64,000 nucleotides of DNA, taken from assembly GCF_030464885.1 (NCBI RefSeq), contig NZ_JALPRJ010000035.1:31288-95287 (forward strand), given 5' to 3'. This DNA comes from Caballeronia sp. SEWSISQ10-4 2 (lineage in GTDB: Bacteria; Pseudomonadota; Gammaproteobacteria; Burkholderiales; Burkholderiaceae). The notes under the pieces are model-generated. The model was not told where the DNA came from. It searched no databases and saw nothing but the letters and a program-made list of their open reading frames with translations. Made by a program: the position numbers and the translations under genes. This document shows positions 9,071 through 17,880 of the stretch, one piece after another. Positions within the stretch are counted from its first letter, which is position 1, and the number at the start of each line of letters is the position of its first letter.

Positions 9071-9229
9071 CTAATGCGTGCCCATCTGGATCAGCAGCTT
9101 GAACGGCAGCGCCAGCAGCATCGCACCCCCTACGCCTGCGCACCACAGCGCGATGAACCACAAGGTGCTCTTGAGCCGCGCACCCTTGCGACGTTCAACG
9201 CGGGCTTCAGTGGTAGTGATGTTCGCCAT
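9071..9229 (-). CDS. DUF2474 small membrane subunit of CIO oxidase
   Basis: A 52-residue protein with one hydrophobic helix (about residues 19-44) following a basic stretch ERRKGARLKSTLWF. This is the pattern of DUF2474 proteins encoded after cydB in cyanide-insensitive bd oxidase operons, analogous to CydX of E. coli. The ATG at 9229 lies inside the end of cydB, a 23-base overlap that suggests translational coupling. It is inferred to stabilise or assemble the oxidase. Confidence 0.85.
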   Translation of the reverse strand: MANITTTEARVERRKGARLKSTLWFIALWCAGVGGAMLLALPFKLLIQMGTH

Positions 9230-10208
9230 GGCGCACCTTGCCTCGAAAAACCCAATAACCAAGCGTCGTGTACGCGATGATCACGGGCAAGATCACCGCC
9301 GCGCCAATGAGCGTGAACCTCTGGCTCGAATGCGGCGCCGCGAGTTCCCAGAGCGACACGCCGGGGAAGATGGCATGGGGCGAAATGCTCGCCACCAGGC
9401 CGCTATAACCGAGCAGCACGAACGCCAGCGCCATCATGAACGGCCGTGTTTCGTGCCGTGAACGGATGGACTGGCGCATCAGCCACGCGCAGGCAATTAC
9501 AAGCACGGGCACCGGCAGGAATCGATAGAACCACGGGGTATCGAACCAGCGCGAGGCGATTCCCGCGTCCTGCAGCGGCGTCCAGATACTGACGACCGCG
9601 ATAGTCCCCAGCTGCAGCAGCGTCAGCGGCCACACGATGCGATAAAAGCGGCGTTGCAGATCACCCTCTGTTTTCGCGATCAGCCAGCAGCAGCCGAGCA
9701 GCGCATACGTGACCACCAGCGCGAGCCCGGTGAAGAGGCTGAACGGCGTGAGCCATGTGAAGGCATCGCCGGAAAAACGGCCATCCGCGACCGGAATGCC
9801 ATTGAGAAACGCACCGAGCGTCACGCCCTGGAAGAACGTCGCCCCGGCCGATCCGCCAATAAACGCCAGATCCCACATCGGTTTGGTGCGTGTTGCCTTC
9901 GAGCGGATTTCGAACGTGACGCCACGAAAGATCAGGCAGATCAGCATGAAGATCAGCGGCAGATAAAGACCCGACAGCACGGTCGAATAGATCATCGGAA
10001 ACGCAGCGAACAGGCCGGCGCCCCCCAGCACGAGCCAGGTTTCGTTGCCGTCCCAGACCGGCGCGACGGTGTTCATCATGACGTCACGGTCACGCTCCTC
10101 GGGGAAGAACGGAAACAGGATGCCGATGCCGAGATCGAATCCGTCCAGCACCACGTACATCAGCACGCCCAGCGCGATGATCGCGGCCCATGTAAGGGAC
10201 AAGTCCAT
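9207..10208 (-). CDS. cydB: Cytochrome bd-type (CIO) oxidase subunit II
   Basis: A 333-residue membrane subunit of the quinol oxidase, with about eight helices. It begins MDLSLTWAAIIALGVLMYVVLDGFDLGIG and has the conserved VWDGNETWLVLGGAGLFAAFP near residue 55. The ATG at 10208 has AAGGAG before it and lies one base after the cydA stop; the 58-residue extension upstream is inside cydA in another frame and is rejected. With cydA it reduces oxygen at high affinity without proton pumping. Confidence 0.95.
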   Translation of the reverse strand: MDLSLTWAAIIALGVLMYVVLDGFDLGIGILFPFFPEERDRDVMMNTVAPVWDGNETWLVLGGAGLFAAFPMIYSTVLSGLYLPLIFMLICLIFRGVTFEIRSKATRTKPMWDLAFIGGSAGATFFQGVTLGAFLNGIPVADGRFSGDAFTWLTPFSLFTGLALVVTYALLGCCWLIAKTEGDLQRRFYRIVWPLTLLQLGTIAVVSIWTPLQDAGIASRWFDTPWFYRFLPVPVLVIACAWLMRQSIRSRHETRPFMMALAFVLLGYSGLVASISPHAIFPGVSLWELAAPHSSQRFTLIGAAVILPVIIAYTTLGYWVFRGKVRHGEHHYH

Positions 10209-10209
10209 G

Positions 10210-11640
10210 TTAGGCTCCTTCGATTGAATGCGTCGCGGTGGACAGCGGCCGGCGCGCGGTGTGGTTGTCGTCGTCAATGCGCGGCGTGTGCGTGATCGTG
10301 CCCGGCAACGCGGGACCGGCTCTAAGCAGCTTGAGCAGGTAGTAGATGCCAGTGCCGAACACGAGCGTATAAACCACCACAAACACCAGCAGCGTCACGC
10401 CCACTTGCTGTGCTGTAACCGGCGACACAGCCTGCGCCGTGCGCATCACGCCGTAGACCACCCACGGCTGACGTCCCGCTTCGGTCGTGATCCAGCCGGC
10501 CAGCAGGGAGATAAAACCGGATGGTCCCATCACGAGCACGAAGCGCTGGAACATCTTCGATTCGAACAGCTTGTTTTTTCGACGCAGCACAAAGCCGGCG
10601 GCACTCAACAGGATCATCAGCACACCGAGCCCGGCCATGATCCGGAAACTCCAGAACACGATGGTCGAATTCGGCCGGTCCTCTTTCGGAAACGACTTGA
10701 GGCCGCGGATTTCACCGTCCCAGCTATGCGTCAAAATCAGGCTGCCCAGGTGCGGAATGGACACGGCGTATTTCGTGGTTTCCGCTTCCATGTCCGGGAG
10801 GCCGAAGAGATTCAGTGCAGTGCCGCTTTTCTCCGTGTCCCACAGGCCTTCGATTGCCGCGATCTTTGCCGGCTGATATTCGCGCGTGTTGAGGCCGTGT
10901 TGATCACCGACGACCGCCTGAACCGGCGTGAGCACCAGCAGCAGCCAGAGCGACATCGAAAACATCTTCTTGATCGCAGGGTCGCGGCGGCCTTTCAGCA
11001 GGTGATAGGCGCCCGAAGCCGCCACCACCAGCCCCGCGACGATGAACGCCGCGATCGCCATATGCGTCAGCCGGTACGGAAACGACGGGTTGAAGATGAT
11101 CTGGAACCAGCTGACCGGCACGACATGATCGCCTTCGATACGAAAACCTTGCGGCGTCTGCATCCAGCTATTCGACGCAAGAATCCAGAAGGTCGAGATC
11201 AGCGTGCCGATGGCGACCATCAACGTAGCGCCGAAGTGCGCCTTCGGTCCCACCTTGTTCCAGCCGAACAGCATGATGCCGAGGAAACCGGCTTCCAGGA
11301 AAAACGCGGTCATCACCTCATAGGCGAGCAGGGGGCCGGTGATCGAACCGGCGAAACTCGAGAAGCCGCTCCAGTTGGTGCCGAACTCGTAGCTCATTAC
11401 GACGCCGGACACCACACCCATGCCGAAGGCCACCGCGAACACCTTCGACCAGAACAGGCATAACTCCTTGTAGACCGGCTGACGCGTCTTGAGCCACGCG
11501 CCTTCGAGCACGGCGATAAAGCTCGCCAGCCCGATGCTCAGCGCAGGGAAAACGATGTGGAAAGAAACCGTGAAGGCGAACTGAATACGCGCCAGGTCGA
11601 GCGCTTGTTGAGTGGCATGCATGGCAGGTTGTGCATCCAT
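10210..11640 (-). CDS. cydA: Cytochrome bd-type (CIO) oxidase subunit I
   Basis: A 476-residue haem-bearing subunit of the quinol:oxygen oxidoreductase. Haem ligands can be placed: the N-terminal His in SFHIVFP (H28) and the His in YRLTHMA near residue 190. The quinol loop is short, running from GLPDMEAETTKYAVSIPHLG, as in cyanide-insensitive oxidases (CioA) rather than the long-loop E. coli CydA. The first gene of cydA-cydB-DUF2474. A 443-base intergenic region precedes it and should hold the promoter. cioA would be an equally fair symbol. Confidence 0.95.
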   Translation of the reverse strand: MDAQPAMHATQQALDLARIQFAFTVSFHIVFPALSIGLASFIAVLEGAWLKTRQPVYKELCLFWSKVFAVAFGMGVVSGVVMSYEFGTNWSGFSSFAGSITGPLLAYEVMTAFFLEAGFLGIMLFGWNKVGPKAHFGATLMVAIGTLISTFWILASNSWMQTPQGFRIEGDHVVPVSWFQIIFNPSFPYRLTHMAIAAFIVAGLVVAASGAYHLLKGRRDPAIKKMFSMSLWLLLVLTPVQAVVGDQHGLNTREYQPAKIAAIEGLWDTEKSGTALNLFGLPDMEAETTKYAVSIPHLGSLILTHSWDGEIRGLKSFPKEDRPNSTIVFWSFRIMAGLGVLMILLSAAGFVLRRKNKLFESKMFQRFVLVMGPSGFISLLAGWITTEAGRQPWVVYGVMRTAQAVSPVTAQQVGVTLLVFVVVYTLVFGTGIYYLLKLLRAGPALPGTITHTPRIDDDNHTARRPLSTATHSIEGA

Positions 11641-12083
11641 CGCGGGCGCACTCTAACGAGGTCGCAGGCGGGCGCTGGTTGGTTGGACTAAGTACGACGG
11701 AAGTGACTTTAAGCCAGTTTTTGAGATGAATGGTGCGACGCGGTAGAGCGTGAGAATGCGCGAAAATGTCGCATTTTGAAGGTGATTTCGTCCGTAACTT
11801 ACTGTTTCTGGACAATTTTTTTGAGGCATCGATTTGACGCTTGCAGCCACCGGTACGTGAATTCCGCGACAATCGACCGCACTGCGTCAAAATGCGTATC
11901 CCCGCGCTCAGGTAGAGAAGAAACGCTACCGCGCATGGCGTGCTCAAGCGCGCTGGCGCGATTTCTCCAACGGCGCACCGGCGTGCGCCGGGTACCATGA
12001 CGGAACTGCGTCGGCGGCATTTTCCCGGTTGGGAAAACAGGCCTGCGGCGAAGCCAACCGAACATCGCGACGGGAGAAAAATC
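11641..12083. other. Intergenic region between cydA and ypfJ
   Basis: This 443-base stretch separates two divergent genes and should carry both promoters. It holds a perfect inverted repeat AAAATG-TCG-CATTTT at 11763-11777, a possible regulator site 123 bases upstream of cydA. No clear FNR/ANR box was recognised, and no convincing coding sequence is present. Confidence 0.4.
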
Positions 12084-13004
12084 ATGCGTCTTGATGACGA
12101 AGCAGAGAGCCGGAATGTGGAGGACCGGCGCGGTGCCGGTGGGGGCGGCGGTGGCGGTGGCGGATTTCGCATGGGCGGAGGGCGCTCGATCGGTATCGGC
12201 ACGATTGTCATAGCGCTGGCAGCGGCCTATTTTTTCGGCATCGATCCGATGCTGATCCTTAACGGCGGTTCGACCGGACAGAGTGGTTCATACAGCCAGC
12301 CACAGCCGCAGCAACGGCAGATGGGTCCGGGTGGTCAGCCACAGACGAGCGCGAACGATCAAGGCGCGGTGTTCGTGCGCCGCGTGCTCGGCAATACCGA
12401 ACGTACATGGCAGCAGATTTTCCGTACCCAATTCAAGCAGGACTACCCCGCGCCGAAACTTGTCCTGTTCTCGGGCGGCACCCGCACCGCGTGCGGTACC
12501 GGCCAGTCAGCAATGGGCCCGTTCTACTGCCCGGGCGACCGCACGGTGTACATCGATTTGTCTTTCTATCGGGAACTGCGCGACCGCTTCGGCGCAAGCG
12601 GAGACTTCGCGCAGGCGTACGTGATTGCGCACGAAGTCGGCCACCATGTGCAGAACGTGCTGGGCATCATGAACAAAGTCGATGCCGCGCGGCAACGGAT
12701 GTCGCGGGAACAGGGCAATCAGTTGTCGGTGCGCGTCGAATTGCAGGCAGATTGTTTCGCAGGCGTGTGGGCGAACGTGGCCCAGAAGAACAACGCAAAG
12801 CTGATTGAGCCCGGCGATTTTCAGGAAGGGCTGAACGCGGCAGGGGCGATCGGCGACGACCGGTTGCAGAAAGAGACGCAAGGCCGCGTGGTTCCGGAAG
12901 CCTTTACGCATGGCACGAGTGCGCAGCGGCAGCGCTGGTTGAATCGCGGACTGGCGACGGGCGATTTGGGGCAGTGCGACACTTTTGGCGCTAAAACGCT
13001 CTGA
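12084..13004 (+). CDS. ypfJ: YpfJ-family neutral zinc metallopeptidase
   Basis: A 306-residue membrane-anchored protein of the KPN_02809/YpfJ family (PF04228). The N-terminus is short and charged, then a run of glycines (about residues 18-27), one transmembrane helix (about residues 37-56) and a Gln/Pro-rich linker. The peptidase domain carries the zinc motif HEVGHH at residues 183-188 and a downstream ELQADCFAG segment that gives the third ligand region. GGAG eight bases before the ATG fixes the start; the frame is open to 11940 without a good start. Its natural substrate is unknown. Confidence 0.9.
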   Translation: MRLDDEAESRNVEDRRGAGGGGGGGGGFRMGGGRSIGIGTIVIALAAAYFFGIDPMLILNGGSTGQSGSYSQPQPQQRQMGPGGQPQTSANDQGAVFVRRVLGNTERTWQQIFRTQFKQDYPAPKLVLFSGGTRTACGTGQSAMGPFYCPGDRTVYIDLSFYRELRDRFGASGDFAQAYVIAHEVGHHVQNVLGIMNKVDAARQRMSREQGNQLSVRVELQADCFAGVWANVAQKNNAKLIEPGDFQEGLNAAGAIGDDRLQKETQGRVVPEAFTHGTSAQRQRWLNRGLATGDLGQCDTFGAKTL

Positions 13005-13343
13005 CCGTGATCCTTTTTCAGCCGCTGCATGGCGTAATTTTCAATGGTGGAGCGCCTGAACAGTTGGCACCTTGTTCGGGAAAGACTGTGAAATAGTAGT
13101 GAAAACCGTTATTTCGACGGATAATTCGGGCAGAACGCGCAGCGATCAGCTTACAAATGCTGGCAGCGAGGCGTCACGCCAATTTATAGAATTCCGTCTT
13201 TCAAAAAAATCGACCGTGACCCGAACGCCTTTCGATCTGCCGAAAGCGCAACCGGTCAAGCGAGTCAGCCGTCCGGCGGTACCGGCTCATGCGTCGCGGC
13301 ATGAGTGCGCTCGTCGACGAATTAAAGGTTCCATAGCATCCCC
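13005..13343. other. Intergenic region upstream of waaC
   Basis: This 339-base stretch is somewhat AT-rich in its first half. An open frame of about 90 residues from a TTG at 13072 runs through it, but it has no recognisable features and was not called. The waaC promoter presumably lies here. Nothing else was recognised. Confidence 0.3.
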
Positions 13344-14357
13344 ATGAAGCGAATCCTGATTGTCAAGGTGACATCATTGGGCGATATCGTAGAGACGCAG
13401 CCCGTCGTCTCCGATCTTCGCCGTGCATTTCCGTCTGCCAAGATCGACTGGGCAGCGGACGCGGCCTTCGCCGACATCATTCGCTGGAATCCGGCCGTGG
13501 ACCGCGTGTTGAGCGCGCCGCTGCGCAAGTTCAAGAAAGCGCGGAGCTGGGCGGATTTGAAAGATATCGCCGCGTCCATCGGGGAATTGCGGGCTGAGAA
13601 GTACGACGTGGTCCTCGATATCCACGGTGTGTACAAGAGCGCGATCATCGCGTTTCTTGCGCGTGGGCGTCAGCGTTATGGTTATAAGAACAGGGACCTG
13701 GGCGAACTCGGCGCGGCGTTTGCGTACAACAAGCGCTTCGGGCCGCGGCCGGGAACGGACGCGTGGCGCGGTATGCGCGTGAGCGTGGCCGACGCGCTGG
13801 GCTATACCTTCGACGAAACCCCCGACTTCAATCTGCATCTGCCGCCTCTTGCTACGCCGCTCGAGCTTCCGCAGGGCGCACCCATCGCCATGCTGTTCCA
13901 CGCTACGTCAGCCGATGAAAAGAAATGGCCGATCAATCGATGGGCCGAGACGGGGCGTTCGCTGACCGCGCGCGGTTATCGGATCGTGTTGCCGTGGGGC
14001 ACCGAAGGCGAGCGCAAGGAGGGCGAGCAGATAGCAGCGCTCGTGCCGGGCGCGATTGTCTTGCCGAAGCTGAGCGTGACCGAGTGCGCGCATTGCATCG
14101 AGGCGTCGGCGCTTGTCGTGGGCATGGATACGGGGCTGGTCCACCTGGCGCATGCGCTGGGTCGTCGCACGGTGATGATTTTCACGGCGACGTCGCGCGG
14201 GCATTTCGGCATAAGCGCACCGGGGCGTTCGGTTTCTGTCGGCGATCACCATGCTCCGCCCGATGTAGCTTCGGTGCTTGAGGCTATCGAAAGCGTGTTG
14301 ACGGGAACGGTGACGCCGGCAGCACGCGATGTCGCGACAGGGGCTGTTTCCGGGTAA
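13344..14357 (+). CDS. waaC: Lipopolysaccharide heptosyltransferase I
   Basis: A 337-residue GT-B glycosyltransferase of family GT9 that adds the first L-glycero-D-manno-heptose to Kdo2-lipid A at the inner membrane. It starts MKRILIVKVTSLGDIVETQP, the hallmark of the heptosyltransferases. The donor-binding half has ATSADEKKWP near residue 190 and the family block GMDTGLVHLAHALGR near residue 260. AAAGG precedes the ATG. The usual partner waaA (kdtA) is not next to it, so this is an isolated copy in the window. Confidence 0.9.
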   Translation: MKRILIVKVTSLGDIVETQPVVSDLRRAFPSAKIDWAADAAFADIIRWNPAVDRVLSAPLRKFKKARSWADLKDIAASIGELRAEKYDVVLDIHGVYKSAIIAFLARGRQRYGYKNRDLGELGAAFAYNKRFGPRPGTDAWRGMRVSVADALGYTFDETPDFNLHLPPLATPLELPQGAPIAMLFHATSADEKKWPINRWAETGRSLTARGYRIVLPWGTEGERKEGEQIAALVPGAIVLPKLSVTECAHCIEASALVVGMDTGLVHLAHALGRRTVMIFTATSRGHFGISAPGRSVSVGDHHAPPDVASVLEAIESVLTGTVTPAARDVATGAVSG

Positions 14358-14415
14358 TGGCGGCGTGGATACCGTTCAGGTCTCCAGCCCTGTAGCGGGC
14401 TTGCCCAAAGCCGCG

Positions 14416-15066
14416 TCAAGCTCCCGGGAATCCGTCCGGAAACAATCGCTCGATCGCTGCTTCGAAGTGCTGGATCGGCGCCGCGCCGCGCAACGCGATA
14501 GGCGGCGGCGGTTCCTGATCGCCCACTCCTTCGCGTGACAGCACGACGAACGGCACGCCCGTCACACCGAGCTTCTTCGCGAACTCTTCGTCTTCGATCA
14601 CGGCGTCGGTGAGTTCGTCGCCCAGCAACGCTTCTTCCAGCGACTCCGGATCGATACCGCAGGTAGCGGCAATATCCAGCAGCGCATCTGTATCGCCGAT
14701 ATCAATACCGTCCTCGAAAAACGCCTTGAAGATCGCGCGATGCACAGCCTCGAAACGACCCGATTCGCGCGCGAAAAACGCTGTCTCGAACGCCTTGCGG
14801 CTACGCGGCTGAACCGGCGGGAGACGCAACAGCAAACCGCGTTCGTTGGCCATCGGGTAGACGGCGCTCTCCCACGTTTCATGCAGATAGTCGCTGTCGG
14901 GATCGAGCGTGGGCACAGGTTCGGGACGCAGTTCGAACGCGTGCCAGCGAACCTCGACCGCGTCGCCATACGCATTCTGGAACTGGTCGATGACCGGCAC
15001 TTCCAGATAGCAGAAAGGGCACACAAAATCCGACCACACGTCGAGGTACAGCTTGGGGCTTGTCAT
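14416..15066 (-). CDS. DsbA-family (FrnE-like) oxidoreductase
   Basis: A 216-residue thioredoxin-fold protein with the active-site motif CPFC at residues 16-19, directly after the first strand (KLYLDVWSDFV). The long helical insertion and the cis-proline region GVTGVPF near residue 180 match the 2-hydroxychromene-2-carboxylate isomerase/FrnE group of DsbA-like proteins. There is no signal peptide, so it is probably cytosolic. The ATG at 15066 was chosen because the upstream extension is not family-like. Its partner proteins are unknown. Confidence 0.85.
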   Translation of the reverse strand: MTSPKLYLDVWSDFVCPFCYLEVPVIDQFQNAYGDAVEVRWHAFELRPEPVPTLDPDSDYLHETWESAVYPMANERGLLLRLPPVQPRSRKAFETAFFARESGRFEAVHRAIFKAFFEDGIDIGDTDALLDIAATCGIDPESLEEALLGDELTDAVIEDEEFAKKLGVTGVPFVVLSREGVGDQEPPPPIALRGAAPIQHFEAAIERLFPDGFPGA

Positions 15067-15107
15067 ATAAGGCTCGTTTGATATTCGGCGAAATTTTGTC
15101 CGAAATT

Positions 15108-15980
15108 CTACCCCGCATTCAGCTTTGGTTCCGGCCACGCGCAATCCGCGGAGGATTTCCAATCGAGCCATTTCGTGTCGGCCCGTCGTGTTTTGCCGCA
15201 GGCTTCTGTCTCGCGCTCGGCGAGAACATTGCGTTTCCTTGACAATACCGGGCGTGGCCAACTGAGCTGATACTGGTAGCCTGGGTCAGGATCTATGATC
15301 TGATGACTGAACGATTTTGTGACCGCATCGAACGGCACCCGGCTCAGCTCTTCCGGTGTTGCGTGGTCGACTGCGGTGGAACATCGGGTGACGAGCGCCG
15401 ATTGGGTGAAGTATTTATTCGACACATACAGCAACTCGACCCGAAAATGAATCAGCCGGATTGGCTGGTCCACACGCTGCCGCAAGAAGGTCTGCGCTAT
15501 CTCGTCCGAGTCGTCGATATCCATTCGTAGCTGGACCACCTCAGCTTCATTGAACATGCGCACGCGGGGAAACGTAAGCATGACGCGCTTCGTGTTTTCT
15601 CCCGCGACCGGTTCGATAGCAGATACGGTCTGAAGGTCGGACGTGACCACGGGATCCGTGCTGCCCGTCCACAAGAATTTATGAGTGAACCGGTTTTCGT
15701 AGGCAGTCTTGATCTGAATGTGCCGGTACGTCTCGTTCACGAACCTTTTTCCGTCGAACGTGGTGTAACGGAAAAAGCTGGAGATGCAAAGATAGCCATC
15801 CGGATAATGCAGCTTGGAGAATGTGTCGAACGCTTTCCGCGCCAGCCATGCTATGTAGCTCACGCACAGGAGACAAATGGCCAAAGCCGCCCATGATTTC
15901 CACCGGTCTGCTACCAGATCGCTTGCGCTAACGCCGACAATTGCGACGAGCGAAGCAAGATTGCCAGCGAGTCGCCACAT
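15108..15980 (-). CDS. Unknown protein, two N-terminal TM helices and beta-rich domain
   Basis: A 290-residue protein I do not recognise. Two hydrophobic segments (about residues 4-24 and 29-48) are followed by a soluble part rich in alternating hydrophobic residues that reads as beta strands, for example GYLCISSFFRYTTF and IRLIHFRVELLYVSNKYF. The last 45 residues are highly charged. GAGG nine bases before the ATG supports the start. Base composition is visibly less GC-rich than its neighbours, which suggests transfer. The layout (two TM helices plus a beta-rich domain) recalls membrane effectors such as Cap15, but no nucleotide cyclase lies nearby, so that comparison is only structural. Confidence 0.7.
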   Translation of the reverse strand: MWRLAGNLASLVAIVGVSASDLVADRWKSWAALAICLLCVSYIAWLARKAFDTFSKLHYPDGYLCISSFFRYTTFDGKRFVNETYRHIQIKTAYENRFTHKFLWTGSTDPVVTSDLQTVSAIEPVAGENTKRVMLTFPRVRMFNEAEVVQLRMDIDDSDEIAQTFLRQRVDQPIRLIHFRVELLYVSNKYFTQSALVTRCSTAVDHATPEELSRVPFDAVTKSFSHQIIDPDPGYQYQLSWPRPVLSRKRNVLAERETEACGKTRRADTKWLDWKSSADCAWPEPKLNAG

Positions 15981-16010
15981 TGACTGCCTCGAAATTGACG
16001 TTAAAAAAAT

Positions 16011-16032
16011 AAGGGCGCCGATAGGCGCCCTT
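16011..16032 (-). terminator. Rho-independent terminator, minus strand
   Basis: AAGGGCGCC pairs perfectly with GGCGCCCTT across a four-base loop. On the minus strand it is followed by seven T residues (complement of 16003-16009). It lies 65 bases downstream of the mini-gene remnant and 31 bases upstream of the start of the two-TM protein. Confidence 0.85.
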
Positions 16033-16096
16033 TAGAGGAAATACTTGTTCTCGTTAAGAAGCATCGCCGCCCATACGCCCTCTACTTGTCAACGAG

Positions 16097-16232
16097 TTAC
16101 CGCTTAGAAGTTAGCTCAGGCGCTAACTTTGATGTATTCGCAGTCACTTTGCCAACACTACCCGTTAGCCCGTGATTTATCCAGGGTTCCAGGCGATGGC
16201 AGAGGGCCTAAACGCCCGTACATATTGGCCAT
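16097..16232 (-). pseudogene. Possible frameshifted mini-gene of about 44 codons
   Basis: An ATG at 16232 opens a 24-codon frame (MANMYGRLGP..., ending KSRANG) that stops at a TAG at 16158-16160. In the next frame, from a run of three G residues at that point, the reading continues SVGKVTANTSKLAPELTSKR to a TAA at 16097-16099, just before a strong terminator. Dropping one G would join the two into a plausible 44-residue protein. This may be a mutation, a sequencing error or programmed slippage. The function is unknown. Confidence 0.4.
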
Positions 16233-16333
16233 TTGTTCCAGGTCTCCATGCTGCAAGGGCTTTCTGGACGACGTACGTTACAGCGCGCTGTTTGTAAAAT
16301 TTTGCACCATTCGCATTCCTTTGCTTTGAGCGA

Positions 16334-17674
16334 TCAAAATCCGCCATCCATTTCGATCTTCGACCCATCGCTGAAACGACTCAGCCGGAATGCTCGCGGG
16401 TCCACCAGCGGCTTGTCGTTCGCGACAATATCCGCCATCAGTTTCCCGGCACCCGGTCCGATCCCGAAGCCGTGACCTGAAAAACCGGTGGCGATGAACA
16501 TGCCGGGAAGCTGTTGCGCAGCGGAGATCACAGGCACGGCGTCCGGCGTAACGTCGATATAACCCGCCCACGCTTGCGCCACTTTCACTTGCCCAAGCGC
16601 CGGGAAGATCGCACGGAACGCGTTGATGGCGACATCGTTGAATTTCTGGGTCGGTGGTGGATCGAGCGTGCGTACGATCTCGAAGACGGTCGGTTGGTCA
16701 AGTTGCCATTTCCGCGGCTGGCGCAACGCTTCGAAAAATCGCCGGCCGAAAGCGAACTCGATCGATCCGAACTGGCTTTTCAGCGCCGGCAGATATTGGC
16801 TGAATAGCCGGAAGCTGTCGGGCGTGATCTCGGCAAGACTGTGGAACGCATTCGCGATCGTGTAACCGCCGTCGAGCCGCTTGCGGTATCCGACGGTCTG
16901 GTTGCATGCGCTGACTTCCGGTCCACCGTCGACCGGCTCCGTGCGCAAGACCGACGAGCGTACCGTCAGTTGCGGCAGTTCGACATCGACGCTGCCGGCA
17001 AACAAACGCGTCCACGCACCGCCTGCTACCACCACGCTCCCGCAGCGGATCGAGCCGTATTCGGTCACCACGCCGCTGACCGTCCCGCCGCTCGTTTCGA
17101 TGCCGCGCACCGCACACGGTGTCAGAACTTTCACGCCTCTGGCGCGCAGTGCATTCGCGATGGCCGGCGCCGCCCGCTGCGGTTCCGCGCGGGCGTCGGA
17201 GGGCGTATAGATGCCGCCGGAAAACTTGCGCGCCGCGCCGGGCATCAGCGCCAACGTTTCTTCGCTGGACGTGATGCGTGAGTCGATACCTTCGCGCCCC
17301 ACGAGACCGACGGCGCGGGCCAGCCAGCTTTCGTGATCGGCGAGCGCCTTCGGGTCGTCGGCGGCGTAGAGGATGCCGCATTGCCGGAAACCTGCGTCGA
17401 TGCCCAACGTCCGGTCTAGCTCGCGCCACAGCTTCAGGCTTTCGAGACTGAGTTCCAGCTCGCGCAAGTCGCGATGCGTTGCGCGGCACCAGCCCCAGTT
17501 GCGGCTCGATTGTTCGCCTGCTATATGCCCTTTCTCGCATACCGTGACTGAGATCCCCTTCTCTGCGAGATATAGGGCCGTGCTCACGCCGATAATCCCG
17601 CCGCCAATCACGACAACATCGACGCGCTCGGGTAAATCACGATCTTCAACGACTTCAACTACTTGTGGACCCAT
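16334..17674 (-). CDS. FAD-dependent oxidoreductase, DAO family
   Basis: A 446-residue flavoprotein of the D-amino-acid/glycine oxidase (DAO) superfamily. The FAD-binding Rossmann motif VVVIGGGIIGVSTALYLAEKG lies at about residues 20-40, with E47-K48 (VTVCEKG) ending the second strand. The C-terminal FAD contact GFSGHGFGIGPGAGKLMAD lies near residues 398-416. The motif GEQSSRNWGWCR near residue 53 is seen in amine and amino-acid oxidases of this group. It probably oxidises a secondary amine or amino acid. It stands alone, divergent from osmC. Confidence 0.85.
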   Translation of the reverse strand: MGPQVVEVVEDRDLPERVDVVVIGGGIIGVSTALYLAEKGISVTVCEKGHIAGEQSSRNWGWCRATHRDLRELELSLESLKLWRELDRTLGIDAGFRQCGILYAADDPKALADHESWLARAVGLVGREGIDSRITSSEETLALMPGAARKFSGGIYTPSDARAEPQRAAPAIANALRARGVKVLTPCAVRGIETSGGTVSGVVTEYGSIRCGSVVVAGGAWTRLFAGSVDVELPQLTVRSSVLRTEPVDGGPEVSACNQTVGYRKRLDGGYTIANAFHSLAEITPDSFRLFSQYLPALKSQFGSIEFAFGRRFFEALRQPRKWQLDQPTVFEIVRTLDPPPTQKFNDVAINAFRAIFPALGQVKVAQAWAGYIDVTPDAVPVISAAQQLPGMFIATGFSGHGFGIGPGAGKLMADIVANDKPLVDPRAFRLSRFSDGSKIEMDGGF

Positions 17675-17880
17675 CTATCCTCCTTGGACAGGTCGAACCG
17701 AGCGTCATGTCGGGAAACGTGTCCGGACAACCCGCCCGATGTGCTTCCGGGCATCCTGTGTGCTTTGATCAACCCGATGGCGCGTCAAAGCCGGCCCGTC
17801 TGATCAACTGGCTTTGCGGTCGAATCCTTGCTGCGGCGGCATTGCGCGGCAAATCCACCCTGACTTTCTGGAGAACACTC

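Larger units (their letters stand above)
15981..16333. other. Lower-GC intergenic islet
   Basis: This 353-base stretch holds a terminator at 16011-16032 and, upstream of it on the minus strand, a probably frameshifted mini-gene at 16097-16232. Both are listed separately. The rest shows nothing recognisable. Confidence 0.5.

Noticed and set aside
13072..13347. A 91-codon plus-strand frame upstream of waaC
   Set aside because: It starts from TTG without a Shine-Dalgarno sequence and has no protein-like pattern.
15108..15980. A complete CBASS or Pycsar defence system
   Set aside because: Only the two-TM layout is suggestive; no nucleotide cyclase or other defence gene is present beside it.
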